Below the pieces are notes generated by a model. The model saw nothing but the letters and a program-made list of their open reading frames with translations, was not told the DNA's origin and did no database searches. Positions 8,275 to 17,060 of a stretch of DNA of 64,000 bases are shown here, one piece after another; position 1 is the first letter of the stretch, and every line of letters begins with the position of its first letter. The DNA lies in contig NZ_CP019389.1 of NCBI RefSeq assembly GCF_001971785.1, positions 2,491,001-2,555,000 of the forward strand. The letters run 5' to 3'. Both the position numbers and the translations under genes were made by a program. Source of the stretch: Seonamhaeicola sp. S2-3. GTDB lineage: Bacteria > Bacteroidota > Bacteroidia > Flavobacteriales > Flavobacteriaceae.

Positions 8275-9648
8275 ATGTTAGGTATGTCAAGAGCGTTAGT
8301 TAATAAATATAATATAGCGGGTCCGCGCTATACTAGTTATCCAACGGTTCCTTATTGGAATTTGGACACGTTTTCTTTAGATAATTGGAAGGATTCGTTA
8401 ATAAAGTCTTTTAACGAAAGCAATTCTACGGAAGGTATAAGTTTATATATTCACCTTCCTTTTTGCGAAAGTTTATGCACTTTTTGCGGTTGTAATAAGC
8501 GTATTACTAAGCAACATAGTGTGGAGTCTCCTTATATTAAAGCAGTTTTAAAAGAATGGCGTTTATATTTAGAGTTGTTTAATGAAAAGCCCATTATTAA
8601 AGAAATGCATTTAGGCGGGGGTACTCCCACATTTTTTAGTCCAGAAAATTTAGAGCTATTAATTAATGGCATTCTTAAACATGCTGAACTTGCCGAACAT
8701 TATGAGTTTAGTTTTGAAGGTCACCCAAATAATACCACCAAAGCACATTTACAAACTTTATATAATTTAGGCTTTAGGCGTGTTAGTTACGGGGTGCAAG
8801 ATTATAATGAAACTGTTCAAAAAGCAATACACAGAATACAACCCTTTGAAAATGTTAAACAAGCTACTGAAAATGCAAGAGACATAGGGTATACATCTGT
8901 TGGTCATGATATTATTTTTGGATTACCATTTCAAAATTTAGAACATGTTAAAGAAACTATTTTAAAAACAAAAACATTATTACCAGATAGGTTGGCATTT
9001 TATAGTTACGCCCATGTACCATGGATAAAAGGTAATGGTCAACGTGGGTTTAGTGATGCAGATTTGCCATCGGCAGAATTAAAACGAGCACAATATGAAT
9101 TAGGAAAAGAACTATTAGCAGAAGTAGGTTACCACGAAATTGGCATGGATCATTTTGCTTTAAAAACAGATTCGCTTTACAAATCTATGCAAATAGGTAA
9201 ATTGCACAGAAATTTTATGGGCTATACAGCATCAAAAACCCAAGCTATGATTGGGTTAGGAGTGTCTTCTATTAGCGATAGTTGGTATGGCTTTTCTCAA
9301 AACGAAAAACGTATTGAAGATTATTATAAACTTTTAGGCCAAAATACAATACCAGTTTATAGGGGGCATATTTTAAATGAAGAAGATTTGATTATTAGAA
9401 GACATATTCTTAATTTGATGTGCAATTTTAAAACTATGTGGAATAAAGATTATCTTTATTTTAATGAACTTCCAGAAACTTTAATGCAATTAAAGGAAAT
9501 GGAAGCAGATGGGTTACTCAATATAAATACAAATAGTATTGAAGTAACTAAAAAAGGACAGCCATTTGTTAGAAACATTTGTATGGCTTTTGATTTATTA
9601 TTGCAAAGAAAACAACCTAATACACAGTTGTTTTCAATGACCGTTTAA
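8275..9648 (+). CDS. hemN: Oxygen-independent coproporphyrinogen III oxidase
   Basis: This 457-residue radical-SAM enzyme converts coproporphyrinogen III to protoporphyrinogen IX without oxygen. The [4Fe-4S] motif is Cys64-x3-Cys68-x2-Cys71 followed by Cys73, as in true HemN. The GPRYTSYPTVP opening and LGGGTPTF SAM-binding segment also fit HemN rather than HemW. The start may be Met1 or Met4. A Crp/Fnr-type box lies 40-51 bp upstream. A usp gene follows. Heme supply at low oxygen fits the cbb3 oxidase operon next door. Confidence 0.93.
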   Translation: MLGMSRALVNKYNIAGPRYTSYPTVPYWNLDTFSLDNWKDSLIKSFNESNSTEGISLYIHLPFCESLCTFCGCNKRITKQHSVESPYIKAVLKEWRLYLELFNEKPIIKEMHLGGGTPTFFSPENLELLINGILKHAELAEHYEFSFEGHPNNTTKAHLQTLYNLGFRRVSYGVQDYNETVQKAIHRIQPFENVKQATENARDIGYTSVGHDIIFGLPFQNLEHVKETILKTKTLLPDRLAFYSYAHVPWIKGNGQRGFSDADLPSAELKRAQYELGKELLAEVGYHEIGMDHFALKTDSLYKSMQIGKLHRNFMGYTASKTQAMIGLGVSSISDSWYGFSQNEKRIEDYYKLLGQNTIPVYRGHILNEEDLIIRRHILNLMCNFKTMWNKDYLYFNELPETLMQLKEMEADGLLNINTNSIEVTKKGQPFVRNICMAFDLLLQRKQPNTQLFSMTV

Positions 9649-9667
9649 CCTATTAATGTTATATACC

Positions 9668-10498
9668 ATGAAAAAAATTATTGTACCAATTGATTTCTCA
9701 GAATACTCAGAATACGCTTTAAAAGTAGCAGCTAAACTAGCTAAACAAAATAATTCTGAATTACTTGTTCTGCACATGTTAGAAATGTCAGACATTATGT
9801 TAACAGGAGCAGGAGAAGAACCACAAAAGATAATTTACTTTTTAAAATTAGCAGAACAACGTTTTGATGAATTTTTAAAGAAAGATTATTTAAGTGGAAT
9901 AAAAATAACGCCAATTGTTAAACATTTTAAAGTGTTTAGTGAGGTGAATGAAATAGCTAAAGAGCATGGTGCCGAATTAATAGTTATGGGCTCTCATGGG
10001 GTAAGTGGTGCTAAAGAATTTTTTATAGGATCTAACACCGAGCGCGTAGTACGTAATGCAGAAATACCTGTGTTAGTAGTTAAAAATGATATTGCTAAAG
10101 TAAAATTTGAAATAGTTGTATTTGCCTGCGATTTTGAAGAAGATACTATTGAAGCGTACCTAAAAGCATCTAAAATGTTTAATAGTATGAACTCTAAAAT
10201 GTACTTGGTGAATGTTAATTTGCCTAACGATAGATTTAAAAGTTCTGATGAAATAGAAAAAGAAGTAGTTAACTTTTTTACTAAAGCCGAAGCGAATTTA
10301 GATAAAATGAGTGATGTTAAATATGTATCAGACTATACCGTTGAAGATGGTATTTTAAATGCAGCTAATAAATGTGGAGCCGATTTAATTGTAGTGCCTA
10401 CTCATGGTAGAAAAGGCTTAGCCCATTTCTTTCAAGGTAGTGTAGGAGAAGATGTAGCAAACCACGCTACATTACCAGTTATGACATATAAAATATAA
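9668..10498 (+). CDS. Universal stress protein with two Usp domains
   Basis: This 276-residue protein has two tandem Usp domains. The first (about 1-140) opens with KKIIVPIDFSEYSEYAL and carries the ATP-binding GSHGVSGAKEFFIGSNTE loop. The second (about 145-276) has VPTHGRKGLAHFFQGSVGE. The ATG at 9668 was preferred over 9656 because the conserved beta strand starts immediately after it. It lies 19 bp after hemN and probably shares the hemN promoter, in keeping with low-oxygen induction of Usp genes. A bidirectional terminator follows at about 10528. Confidence 0.88.
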   Translation: MKKIIVPIDFSEYSEYALKVAAKLAKQNNSELLVLHMLEMSDIMLTGAGEEPQKIIYFLKLAEQRFDEFLKKDYLSGIKITPIVKHFKVFSEVNEIAKEHGAELIVMGSHGVSGAKEFFIGSNTERVVRNAEIPVLVVKNDIAKVKFEIVVFACDFEEDTIEAYLKASKMFNSMNSKMYLVNVNLPNDRFKSSDEIEKEVVNFFTKAEANLDKMSDVKYVSDYTVEDGILNAANKCGADLIVVPTHGRKGLAHFFQGSVGEDVANHATLPVMTYKI

Positions 10499-10527
10499 TA
10501 ATATTTAAAATTTGGTTAATTAATTTC

Positions 10528-10575
10528 AGGAAAGGCGTCAGGTCTAATTTTTTAGATTTGGCGCTTTTCTTTTAT
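10528..10575. terminator. Bidirectional terminator between usp and the cco operon
   Basis: An imperfect stem joins GGAAAGGCG and TCTAA on the left with TTAGA and GCGCTTTTC on the right, with A/T runs on both sides. It sits between the convergent usp and TauE/SafE-like genes. Confidence 0.6.
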
Positions 10576-10581
10576 TAGAAA

Positions 10582-11283
10582 CTAATGGCAGTCTATAGAA
10601 CTATTAACAACATCATAAACAGGAGCAGGAGATAGGTAAGGAATACCAAGCCCTAAACCTCTAAGAATAAATAAAGCACCTATAATAATTACAAAAACAG
10701 GAATAGCTTTCTGTATTTTTTGTCTGGCAGTACCTTTTAAAAGGTGGCTAGCATAAATAACAGTAGTCATTAACGGAACCGTACCTAAACCAAACAAAGC
10801 CATGTATAAACTACCTTGAAGCGCGTTAGCCTGAGAAATAGCACCAAAAACAGCCATATAAACAAGTCCGCAAGGTAAAAAACCATTTAAAAATCCAATG
10901 GTTAAAAAAGTATCGGCTGTTTTTCTTTTTAAGGCAGAGCCTAAAGCAGATTTAACTTTAGAAATTAATTTATAAATAGGTTTAAATATATTGTATTTAT
11001 TCAGTTTGTTTTGAGGAATTAAAACAAGTACAATCATTAAAACTCCTATAATAATTGATAATTGTTGTTGAAAGCCAAACAAATAAAGGCTCTTGCCAAT
11101 TAAACCAAAAACTAAACCAATAAGGCTATAAGCAAGTAACCTACCAATATGGTAAATTGTAATTTGAGATGCTTTTTTAACCGCATTTGTTCTGTCTACA
11201 GGTAGCATAAAAGCTATGGGTCCACACATGCCAATACAGTGAAAACTACCTAATAAACCCAAAACAAAGGCAGAGGCTAACAT
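10582..11283 (-). CDS. TauE/SafE-like membrane protein of the cco cluster
   Basis: This 233-residue protein has about six membrane helices and the HCIGMCGP motif near residue 15 that marks the COG2836 'sulfite exporter TauE/SafE' subgroup found beside cbb3 oxidase genes. A second LPCGLVY motif occurs near 138. These paired Cys/Pro motifs resemble DsbD/CcdA-like transporters, so a role in copper or thiol handling for oxidase assembly is more likely than sulfite export; that is inference. It starts 2 bp after ccoH and is the last gene of the operon. Confidence 0.82.
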   Translation of the reverse strand: MLASAFVLGLLGSFHCIGMCGPIAFMLPVDRTNAVKKASQITIYHIGRLLAYSLIGLVFGLIGKSLYLFGFQQQLSIIIGVLMIVLVLIPQNKLNKYNIFKPIYKLISKVKSALGSALKRKTADTFLTIGFLNGFLPCGLVYMAVFGAISQANALQGSLYMALFGLGTVPLMTTVIYASHLLKGTARQKIQKAIPVFVIIIGALFILRGLGLGIPYLSPAPVYDVVNSSIDCH

Positions 11284-11285
11284 AA

Positions 11286-11732
11286 TTAATAATCTATAGA
11301 TTCTTTAAATAAATAAGAATTTCCATTATATTGCCAATCGATCTTAATGTTCCAACGGCCATCTACCAAACGAGAGTCAGGTATGAGCAAATGTGGATTA
11401 GATAATGAAATTGTAGTTTCAAAATCTAGTTGTTTGTTAGATGGCCTATATAGGAACATTTTTCCTGTTATTTTTTTGTAATCTATATTACTAGGAAACA
11501 TAATTATTAACCCCTCTTCGGTTTTTTTATATGTAATATTTTGGCTTAAATTCTTAGCATTTTTTAATTTATCTATATCTTTTTGGTAAGCTAATTCTTC
11601 AGCATAATAATCTTCAGTAACCAAATCGTGGTCATATTTATCATTAACATTCATGGTAATAATAAAGTACATTATAAAGGCAATAAAGCCTATAAAAGCA
11701 AGTACAATTCCTGTTCCCCAATTTATCTTCAT
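11286..11732 (-). CDS. ccoH: FixH/CcoH cbb3 oxidase assembly protein
   Basis: This 148-residue protein has one N-terminal membrane helix (about 5-28), then the DHDLVTEDYYAEELAYQKDI segment typical of FixH. A periplasmic beta-rich domain follows. CcoH helps assemble and stabilise the cbb3 complex at the membrane. Its place between ccoG and the TauE/SafE-like gene is the usual Bacteroidota order. A 141-bp gap to ccoG holds a structured repeat (11751-11833). Confidence 0.85.
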   Translation of the reverse strand: MKINWGTGIVLAFIGFIAFIMYFIITMNVNDKYDHDLVTEDYYAEELAYQKDIDKLKNAKNLSQNITYKKTEEGLIIMFPSNIDYKKITGKMFLYRPSNKQLDFETTISLSNPHLLIPDSRLVDGRWNIKIDWQYNGNSYLFKESIDY

Positions 11733-11750
11733 AGCTTTTTGTTTTTTATG

Positions 11751-11833
11751 GCATTACCCTCGCTTAAACTCGGGTCAGGCTTTCGGTAGTCGCTCTTTTC
11801 AAGGAGCTCCAACAATACCTCAATCCTTAATGC
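11751..11833 (+). repeat. Structured dispersed repeat, copy 1 (between ccoG and ccoH)
   Basis: An 83-bp element begins GCATTACCC and ends CAATCCTTAATGC. The ends pair (GCATTA with TAATGC). An internal ACCC...GGGT hairpin is followed by GGTCAGGCTTTC and a variable hairpin (GCTCTT...AGGAGC). Copy 2 at 16973-17033 has the same plan with compensatory changes in the outer stem. Both copies lie in the minus-strand cco locus. Confidence 0.7.
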
Positions 11834-11873
11834 ACTTATCTGGTTTTAAAATTTTTTATTCAAAACACATACT

Positions 11874-13298
11874 TTACTTGTAACTTCTAGGTCCTAAAAA
11901 GTTAGCAGTACAGGTTTCAATTAATTTATCATTGGCATAAACGCCTATTTTAATTTTATTTCTATCGCCAGTTAATGCAGAATTGTTTATTTCAATAAAC
12001 AGGGTGCCTTCAGCAATTCCTTGACTTGGTACAACAAAGGTGTTGCTTGTAGAAACCAGTTTTAAAGTCCCTTTATGCGACAATAATTTTAAGGTCACAT
12101 TTTCAATATCTTTAGTAGTTTTATTTACAAGTTTATAAGTAAATACATTGCTAATAATATTGTTTTCTTTATGTTCATATAACTGTCCAGGTAGTCTTAA
12201 AACATTAGCTTCTACTTCATTTCTTAAAAACAACATACCAGTTAACATACCAATTAAAATTGTTAATACGGCTATGTAGCCTTTCATTCTGGCAGTTAAC
12301 TTAAAAGGCACTTTGTTTTTAATGTTTTCTTCACTGGCATAACGTATTAATCCTTTAGGTAAATTAATGCTTTCCATTATGTGGTCACACTCATCAATAC
12401 AAGCCGTACAGTTTACACATTCTAATTGTGTACCGTTTCTAATATCAATCCCTGTTGGACAAACATGTACACATTGTAAACAATCTATACAATCTCCATG
12501 TCCTAGGGCTTCTCTATCTTCATTTTTTCTAAATTTCTTTCTGCCATTTGTCCCTTCACCACGTTTATAATCATAAGCAACAACAACAGATTTGGTGTCT
12601 AAAAGAACCCCTTGTAATCTTCCGTAAGGACAAGCAATTACACAAACCTGTTCTCTAAACCAGGCAAAAATAAAATAGAAAACCGCTGTAAAAATGATTA
12701 ACGGAATTAGTGTGCCCATATGGCTAAACGGACCATCTTTTATATATTGAATAAGTCTATCACCACCAATTAAATAAGCTAAAAACACATTAGCAATTAG
12801 GAATGAAATAATTAGAAATATGGTGAGTTTTAACCCTTTTTTTCTAATTTTTTCGGCGTCCCATTTTTGTCTTGCTAGTTTGCGCTGTTTATTTCTATCG
12901 CCTTCAATCCAATATTCTATGCGTCTAAAAACCATTTCCATAAAAATGGTTTGCGGACAAATCCATCCACAGAAAATTCTACCAAAAGCCACTGTAAATA
13001 GTGTGATAAAAACCACACCAATTATCATAGATATTACAAATAAATGAAAATCTTGTGGCCAAAACGGAAACCCAAAAATATTAAAACGCCTTTCTAGTAC
13101 GTTAAACATTAAAAATTGGTTGCCATTTATTTTAATAAATGGAGAAACCAATAAAAAAATTAATAGAAAATAACTAACAAGTTTTCTTCTATCATAGTAT
13201 TTACCACTTGGTTTTTTAGGATATACCCAAGCACGTTTACCTTCTTCGGTAACAGTACCAATTGAATCTCTAAAGTTTTCGTTTTCTGGGGTTTCCAA
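11874..13298 (-). CDS. ccoG: CcoG/FixG ferredoxin-type membrane protein
   Basis: This 474-residue protein has about five membrane helices. Conserved Cys motifs occur in CGWICPQT, CVIACPYGR and a double [4Fe-4S] ferredoxin region (CIDCLQCVHVCP and CVNCTACIDECD, near 270-310). A periplasmic Ig-like domain follows the last helix (about 370-474). CcoG is a cupric reductase that supplies Cu(I) for the cbb3 oxidase copper centre. It lies 58 bp after ccoP. All expected motifs are intact. Confidence 0.93.
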   Translation of the reverse strand: METPENENFRDSIGTVTEEGKRAWVYPKKPSGKYYDRRKLVSYFLLIFLLVSPFIKINGNQFLMFNVLERRFNIFGFPFWPQDFHLFVISMIIGVVFITLFTVAFGRIFCGWICPQTIFMEMVFRRIEYWIEGDRNKQRKLARQKWDAEKIRKKGLKLTIFLIISFLIANVFLAYLIGGDRLIQYIKDGPFSHMGTLIPLIIFTAVFYFIFAWFREQVCVIACPYGRLQGVLLDTKSVVVAYDYKRGEGTNGRKKFRKNEDREALGHGDCIDCLQCVHVCPTGIDIRNGTQLECVNCTACIDECDHIMESINLPKGLIRYASEENIKNKVPFKLTARMKGYIAVLTILIGMLTGMLFLRNEVEANVLRLPGQLYEHKENNIISNVFTYKLVNKTTKDIENVTLKLLSHKGTLKLVSTSNTFVVPSQGIAEGTLFIEINNSALTGDRNKIKIGVYANDKLIETCTANFLGPRSYK

Positions 13299-13356
13299 TT
13301 TAATTTGATTTTATAGTTTCCTTCACTTTAAAAGTAAAGGAAACCTGATCTTAATT

Positions 13357-14289
13357 TTAGTTTGTTGTTAATGTTGAGTCTACTACAGTTTCTGTTACAG
13401 CTTCGGCACTTTCTCCTTCTTCTACCCAAATATCACCTTCTGGAGCTTTAGGGTTTGCAGGGGTGGTTCCTTGTAAGCTTAATACATAACTAGCAACCTG
13501 CGCTATTTGAGATGGTTTTAATTGTGCTTTCCAAGCAATCATACCCTTACCAGAACGTCCACCTTCTGAAACTGTATTAAAAACATTCTTAATGCCACCA
13601 CCTAGTATCCAGTGGTTATCAGTTAAGTTTGGTCCAATACCACCACCACCATCAGCCATATGACAAGCCACACAGTTGGTGTTGAATATATCTTTACCAG
13701 CTTTTAAATCTGCATCATCGGTTAAAAGTGTTACGGTATTTATATCAACTAAATCTTTAGCAGTTTTTTTGTATTCTTCAATGGCTATTCTAGCATCTGC
13801 TAATTCTGTTTCTAATTCATCAATTTGTCCTGGACCATCAAAAATATGAAATCTTATTAGGTAAACTGCGGCAAAAATTATACTAAAATAAAAGCCATAT
13901 AACCACCATGGCGGTAAGTTATTGTCTAATTCTTTTATACCATCATAGTTGTGGTCTAAAATAATTTCGCTTTCTTCTTCAATAGGTTTTTGTCCTAAAA
14001 GCTTTTTGTAAGTTTCTTTAAACCAAGTGAACTGATATGCTTTTTCTTTTTCAGCTAAAAAGCGCGCTTTAGCTTCTTCATCTAGTTTATGAAGCATTAC
14101 ATTTTCAAGAGCTCCTATAATAGCTTCAATAGCAATAAGTATTAACAATACTAATAAGAGAAATAAAAGTACTGCGGGATATTCTATGAAGGCTGGTTTT
14201 TCGCCTGAGTCTATAAAAAATTCTACAATTCCGAAGATGATGAAGAATACTACGGGTACTCTTACCCAAGATGGAACTAATTTTCTCAT
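13357..14289 (-). CDS. ccoP: cbb3 oxidase subunit III (CcoP), single-heme form
   Basis: This 310-residue protein has three predicted membrane helices (about 8-27, 38-62 and 130-150) and one cytochrome c domain with heme motif Cys206-x2-Cys209-His210. The axial Met is probably in the GKGMIAW segment. Classical proteobacterial CcoP has two CXXCH motifs; only one is present here. The start overlaps the ccoQ stop by 4 bp (ATGA), so translation is coupled. It would bring electrons to the CcoNO core. Confidence 0.92.
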   Translation of the reverse strand: MRKLVPSWVRVPVVFFIIFGIVEFFIDSGEKPAFIEYPAVLLFLLLVLLILIAIEAIIGALENVMLHKLDEEAKARFLAEKEKAYQFTWFKETYKKLLGQKPIEEESEIILDHNYDGIKELDNNLPPWWLYGFYFSIIFAAVYLIRFHIFDGPGQIDELETELADARIAIEEYKKTAKDLVDINTVTLLTDDADLKAGKDIFNTNCVACHMADGGGGIGPNLTDNHWILGGGIKNVFNTVSEGGRSGKGMIAWKAQLKPSQIAQVASYVLSLQGTTPANPKAPEGDIWVEEGESAEAVTETVVDSTLTTN

Positions 14290-14471
14290 AATGTGTCGTC
14301 GTTTTGGTTGTCTAAAGGTATATTGCTAACAGTTTTTATGTAGTCTTTTTTTGCGGTAATAACCCACCAAAACAGTGCTACAAAAAAGATAAAAAAGATA
14401 AGTAAGGAGATAATTGGGAAAATTTCTACCCCGCTTATGGTCTCCATATGATTTTTTACAAATTTCAACAT
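14286..14471 (-). CDS. ccoQ: CcoQ-like cbb3 oxidase small subunit
   Basis: This 61-residue protein has one membrane helix (about 16-41, ending FWWVITAKKDY). Its size and position between ccoNO and ccoP fit CcoQ, which stabilises the CcoP-CcoNO interaction. It starts 21 bp after the ccoNO stop and overlaps ccoP by 4 bp. Confidence 0.82.
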   Translation of the reverse strand: MLKFVKNHMETISGVEIFPIISLLIFFIFFVALFWWVITAKKDYIKTVSNIPLDNQNDDTL

Positions 14472-14492
14472 AGTTTCTACTTTTTTTGTGGG

Positions 14493-16691
14493 TTATTGTT
14501 GTGCTGTTTCAACTTTAATATCGGTACCTAAGCGTTGTAAATAAGCAATTAAGGCAACAATTTCTCTGTTTTTCATTTCAACAAATTCTTCACCATTTTC
14601 AGCAGCATATTTTTTGTCTGCTTCGTAATTTTTAGCAAAGTCTGGATCTGTATAAAGGTTTTCTTCAATTTGAGTTCCTTGTTCTAACATACTTTGTTGT
14701 GCGTTGGCAATATCTTCTTCAGAATAAGGAACACCTAGTGATACCATAGTACGCATTTTGGCTTCGGTTTGAGATTTGTCAAGCGTACTTGATGGACCAG
14801 TAATTAACCATGGGTAACGAGGCATTATGGAGCCAGATGATGTACTTTGTGGGTCGTACATGTGGTTAAAGTGCCAGTTATCGGAGTATTTTCCACCTAC
14901 ACGGTGTAAATCTGGTCCGGTACGTTTACTTCCCCAAAGGAATGGATGATCATAAACATATTCTCCGGCTTTACTATATTCTCCGTAGCGTTCTACTTCA
15001 CTTCTAAACGGACGAATCATTTGTGAGTGGCAACTCACACAACCTTCGCGTATATATATGTCTCTACCTTCTAACTCTAAAGGTGTGTATGGTTTTACAC
15101 TAGCTATAGTTGGAATATTAGATTCAACCATAATGGTTGGCACAATTTGAACAATACCACCAATTAAAATAGCAATTGTAGCTAAAATAGTTAATTGTAC
15201 AGGTCTGCGCTCTAACCAAGTATGGAAACCTTCTCCTGCAGTACGTTTTTTGGTTACACGTTCTAGAGCTGGAGCTTCGGCTAATTCATCGGTTACTTTG
15301 CTACCTTTTTTAATAGTAACAATAATATTATATACTAAAATTAATAAGCCAATAACATATAAACTACCTCCAATAGCACGCATTAAGTACATAGGTATAA
15401 TTTCGGTAACCGTTTCTAAAAAGTTACCATAAACTAATGTTCCGTCTGGGTTAAACTGTTTCCACATACTAGCTTGTGTAAATCCAGCAACATACATAGG
15501 TAAAGCGTACATAATAATACCTAAAGTACCTAACCAGAAATGTAAGTTTGCTAAAGGAGTAGAGTGTAGTTTAGTTTTAAAAAGTCTAGGAACTAAATAG
15601 TATATCATACCAAAGGCTAAAAAGCCATTCCAAGCTAAGGCACCTACGTGTACGTGAGCAATAATCCAGTCGGTAAAGTGAGCAATAGCGTTTACATTTT
15701 TAAGAGATAAGGTTGGACCTTCAAAAGTAGCCATACCGTATCCTGTGATAGCTACTACCATAAATTTTAAAACAGGGTCTGTACGCACCTTATCCCAAGC
15801 ACCACGTAAGGTTAATAATCCATTTATCATACCACCCCAAGAAGGCATTAATAACATTATAGAGAATGTTACACCTAAGTTTTGAGCCCACTCTGGTAAA
15901 GCGGTGTATAATAAGTGGTGTGGTCCTGCCCAAATGTATATAAAAATTAATGACCAAAAGTGTACAATAGAAAGCCTGTAAGAATATACAGGTCTGTTAG
16001 CAGCTTTAGGTACATAGTAGTACATTAAACCTAAAAACGGTGTAGTAAGGAAAAATGCTACAGCATTATGCCCATACCACCATTGTACTAAAGCATCTTG
16101 AACACCAGCATAAACAGAATAACTTTTCATACTTGTAAACGCTATTGGTAATTCTAAACTATTAAAAATATGAAGTACTGCAACCGTAACAAAAGTGGCA
16201 ATATAAAACCAAATAGCAACGTATAAATGACGTTGTCTTCGTTTTAAAATCGTCCAAATCATATTTATACCAAAAACAACCCAAATTACTGCAATAGCAA
16301 TATCTATAGGCCATTCTAGTTCGGCATATTCTTTTGATGTGGTATAACCTAAGGGTAATGATATTGCAGCAGCAACAATAATTAATTGCCAACCCCAAAA
16401 GTTTATATTACTTAAAAGGTCACTTGCCATACGGGTTTTTAGTAATCGTTGTAACGAATAGTAAATACCTGCAAACATGGCATTACCAACAAAGGCAAAA
16501 ATAACAGCGTTAGTATGTAGTGGTCTTAAACGTCCAAAACTAAGCCACGAAATACCATCAGTAAGGTTAGGGAACAAAAACATAAATGCTAGTAGTAACC
16601 CCACCAGCATACCTACAACCCCAAAAATTATTGTGGCATAAATGAACTTTGTAACGATTTTATTATCGTAATGAAATTGTTGCATCTCCAT
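14493..16691 (-). CDS. ccoNO: cbb3 oxidase fused subunits I and II (CcoN-CcoO)
   Basis: This 732-residue fusion has CcoN in about residues 1-480: twelve or so membrane helices with the heme-copper His ligands, for example in PLHTNAVIFAFVGN, WWYGHNAVAFFLT and IIAHVHVGALAWNG. A further helix near 500-520 leads into a CcoO cytochrome c domain with the EGCVSCHSQMIRPFRSEVER motif and TGPDLHRVGGKYS. The fusion is usual in Bacteroidota. It reduces O2 to water at very low oxygen. It starts 9 bp after ccoS. Confidence 0.95.
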   Translation of the reverse strand: MEMQQFHYDNKIVTKFIYATIIFGVVGMLVGLLLAFMFLFPNLTDGISWLSFGRLRPLHTNAVIFAFVGNAMFAGIYYSLQRLLKTRMASDLLSNINFWGWQLIIVAAAISLPLGYTTSKEYAELEWPIDIAIAVIWVVFGINMIWTILKRRQRHLYVAIWFYIATFVTVAVLHIFNSLELPIAFTSMKSYSVYAGVQDALVQWWYGHNAVAFFLTTPFLGLMYYYVPKAANRPVYSYRLSIVHFWSLIFIYIWAGPHHLLYTALPEWAQNLGVTFSIMLLMPSWGGMINGLLTLRGAWDKVRTDPVLKFMVVAITGYGMATFEGPTLSLKNVNAIAHFTDWIIAHVHVGALAWNGFLAFGMIYYLVPRLFKTKLHSTPLANLHFWLGTLGIIMYALPMYVAGFTQASMWKQFNPDGTLVYGNFLETVTEIIPMYLMRAIGGSLYVIGLLILVYNIIVTIKKGSKVTDELAEAPALERVTKKRTAGEGFHTWLERRPVQLTILATIAILIGGIVQIVPTIMVESNIPTIASVKPYTPLELEGRDIYIREGCVSCHSQMIRPFRSEVERYGEYSKAGEYVYDHPFLWGSKRTGPDLHRVGGKYSDNWHFNHMYDPQSTSSGSIMPRYPWLITGPSSTLDKSQTEAKMRTMVSLGVPYSEEDIANAQQSMLEQGTQIEENLYTDPDFAKNYEADKKYAAENGEEFVEMKNREIVALIAYLQRLGTDIKVETAQQ

Positions 16692-16700
16692 AATTAGTTG

Positions 16701-16889
16701 TTAATCTTTTTTTTTGGTTAGTATTGATTTATCTGATTTCTCTTTTATTAATTCATCCTCAAAAAGCATCCTAACTGAAGGTGTATAGCTATCATCATAT
16801 TGCCCGCTCTTAACGGCCAAAATAAAGGCTATAAAAAAACCAACAGCTACAATTACGCTTATAGCTAGTAAAATATATATAACACTCAT
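16701..16889 (-). CDS. ccoS: CcoS cbb3 oxidase maturation protein
   Basis: This 62-residue protein has one N-terminal helix starting MSVIYILLAISVIVAVGFF, then a short charged tail with DDSYTPSVRMLFED. This is the CcoS signature. CcoS is needed for cofactor insertion into the oxidase. It is the first gene of the ccoS-NO-Q-P-G-H unit and is preceded by a Crp/Fnr-type box and a perfect -7 element. Confidence 0.87.
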   Translation of the reverse strand: MSVIYILLAISVIVAVGFFIAFILAVKSGQYDDSYTPSVRMLFEDELIKEKSDKSILTKKKD

Positions 16890-16909
16890 ACCTACCTGAA
16901 GTTACGGTT

Positions 16910-16952
16910 CAAAAATACTTTCATATCTTTTTTCAAAACATGATAATTGTCA
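16910..16952 (-). promoter_or_regulatory. Crp/Fnr-type box and -7 element of the cco operon
   Basis: TGATAATTGTCA (16941-16952) is an FNR-like palindrome with ATGA/TCAT outer bases. On the minus strand TATTTTTG (16917 to 16910) matches TAnnTTTG and starts 29.5 bp from the box centre. The ccoS ATG is 20 bp further on. Confidence 0.78.
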
Positions 16953-16972
16953 TATTTGTTTTAATAATTTGG

Positions 16973-17033
16973 GCGTTACCCTATCGGGTCGGGCTTTCCG
17001 CGTTACACGGTAACTTGCTTCAATCCCTAACGC
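16973..17033 (+). repeat. Structured dispersed repeat, copy 2 (between ccoI and ccoS)
   Basis: A 61-bp element begins GCGTTACCC and ends CAATCCCTAACGC. The ends pair (GCGTTA with TAACGC). It contains an ACCC-TATC-GGGT hairpin, the shared GGGTCGGGCTTTC box and a variable hairpin GTTAC-ACG-GTAAC. It separates the ccoI stop from the Crp/Fnr box of ccoS. Confidence 0.7.
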
Positions 17034-17060
17034 ACTATCCTGCCAAAACCAGTTCTATAG

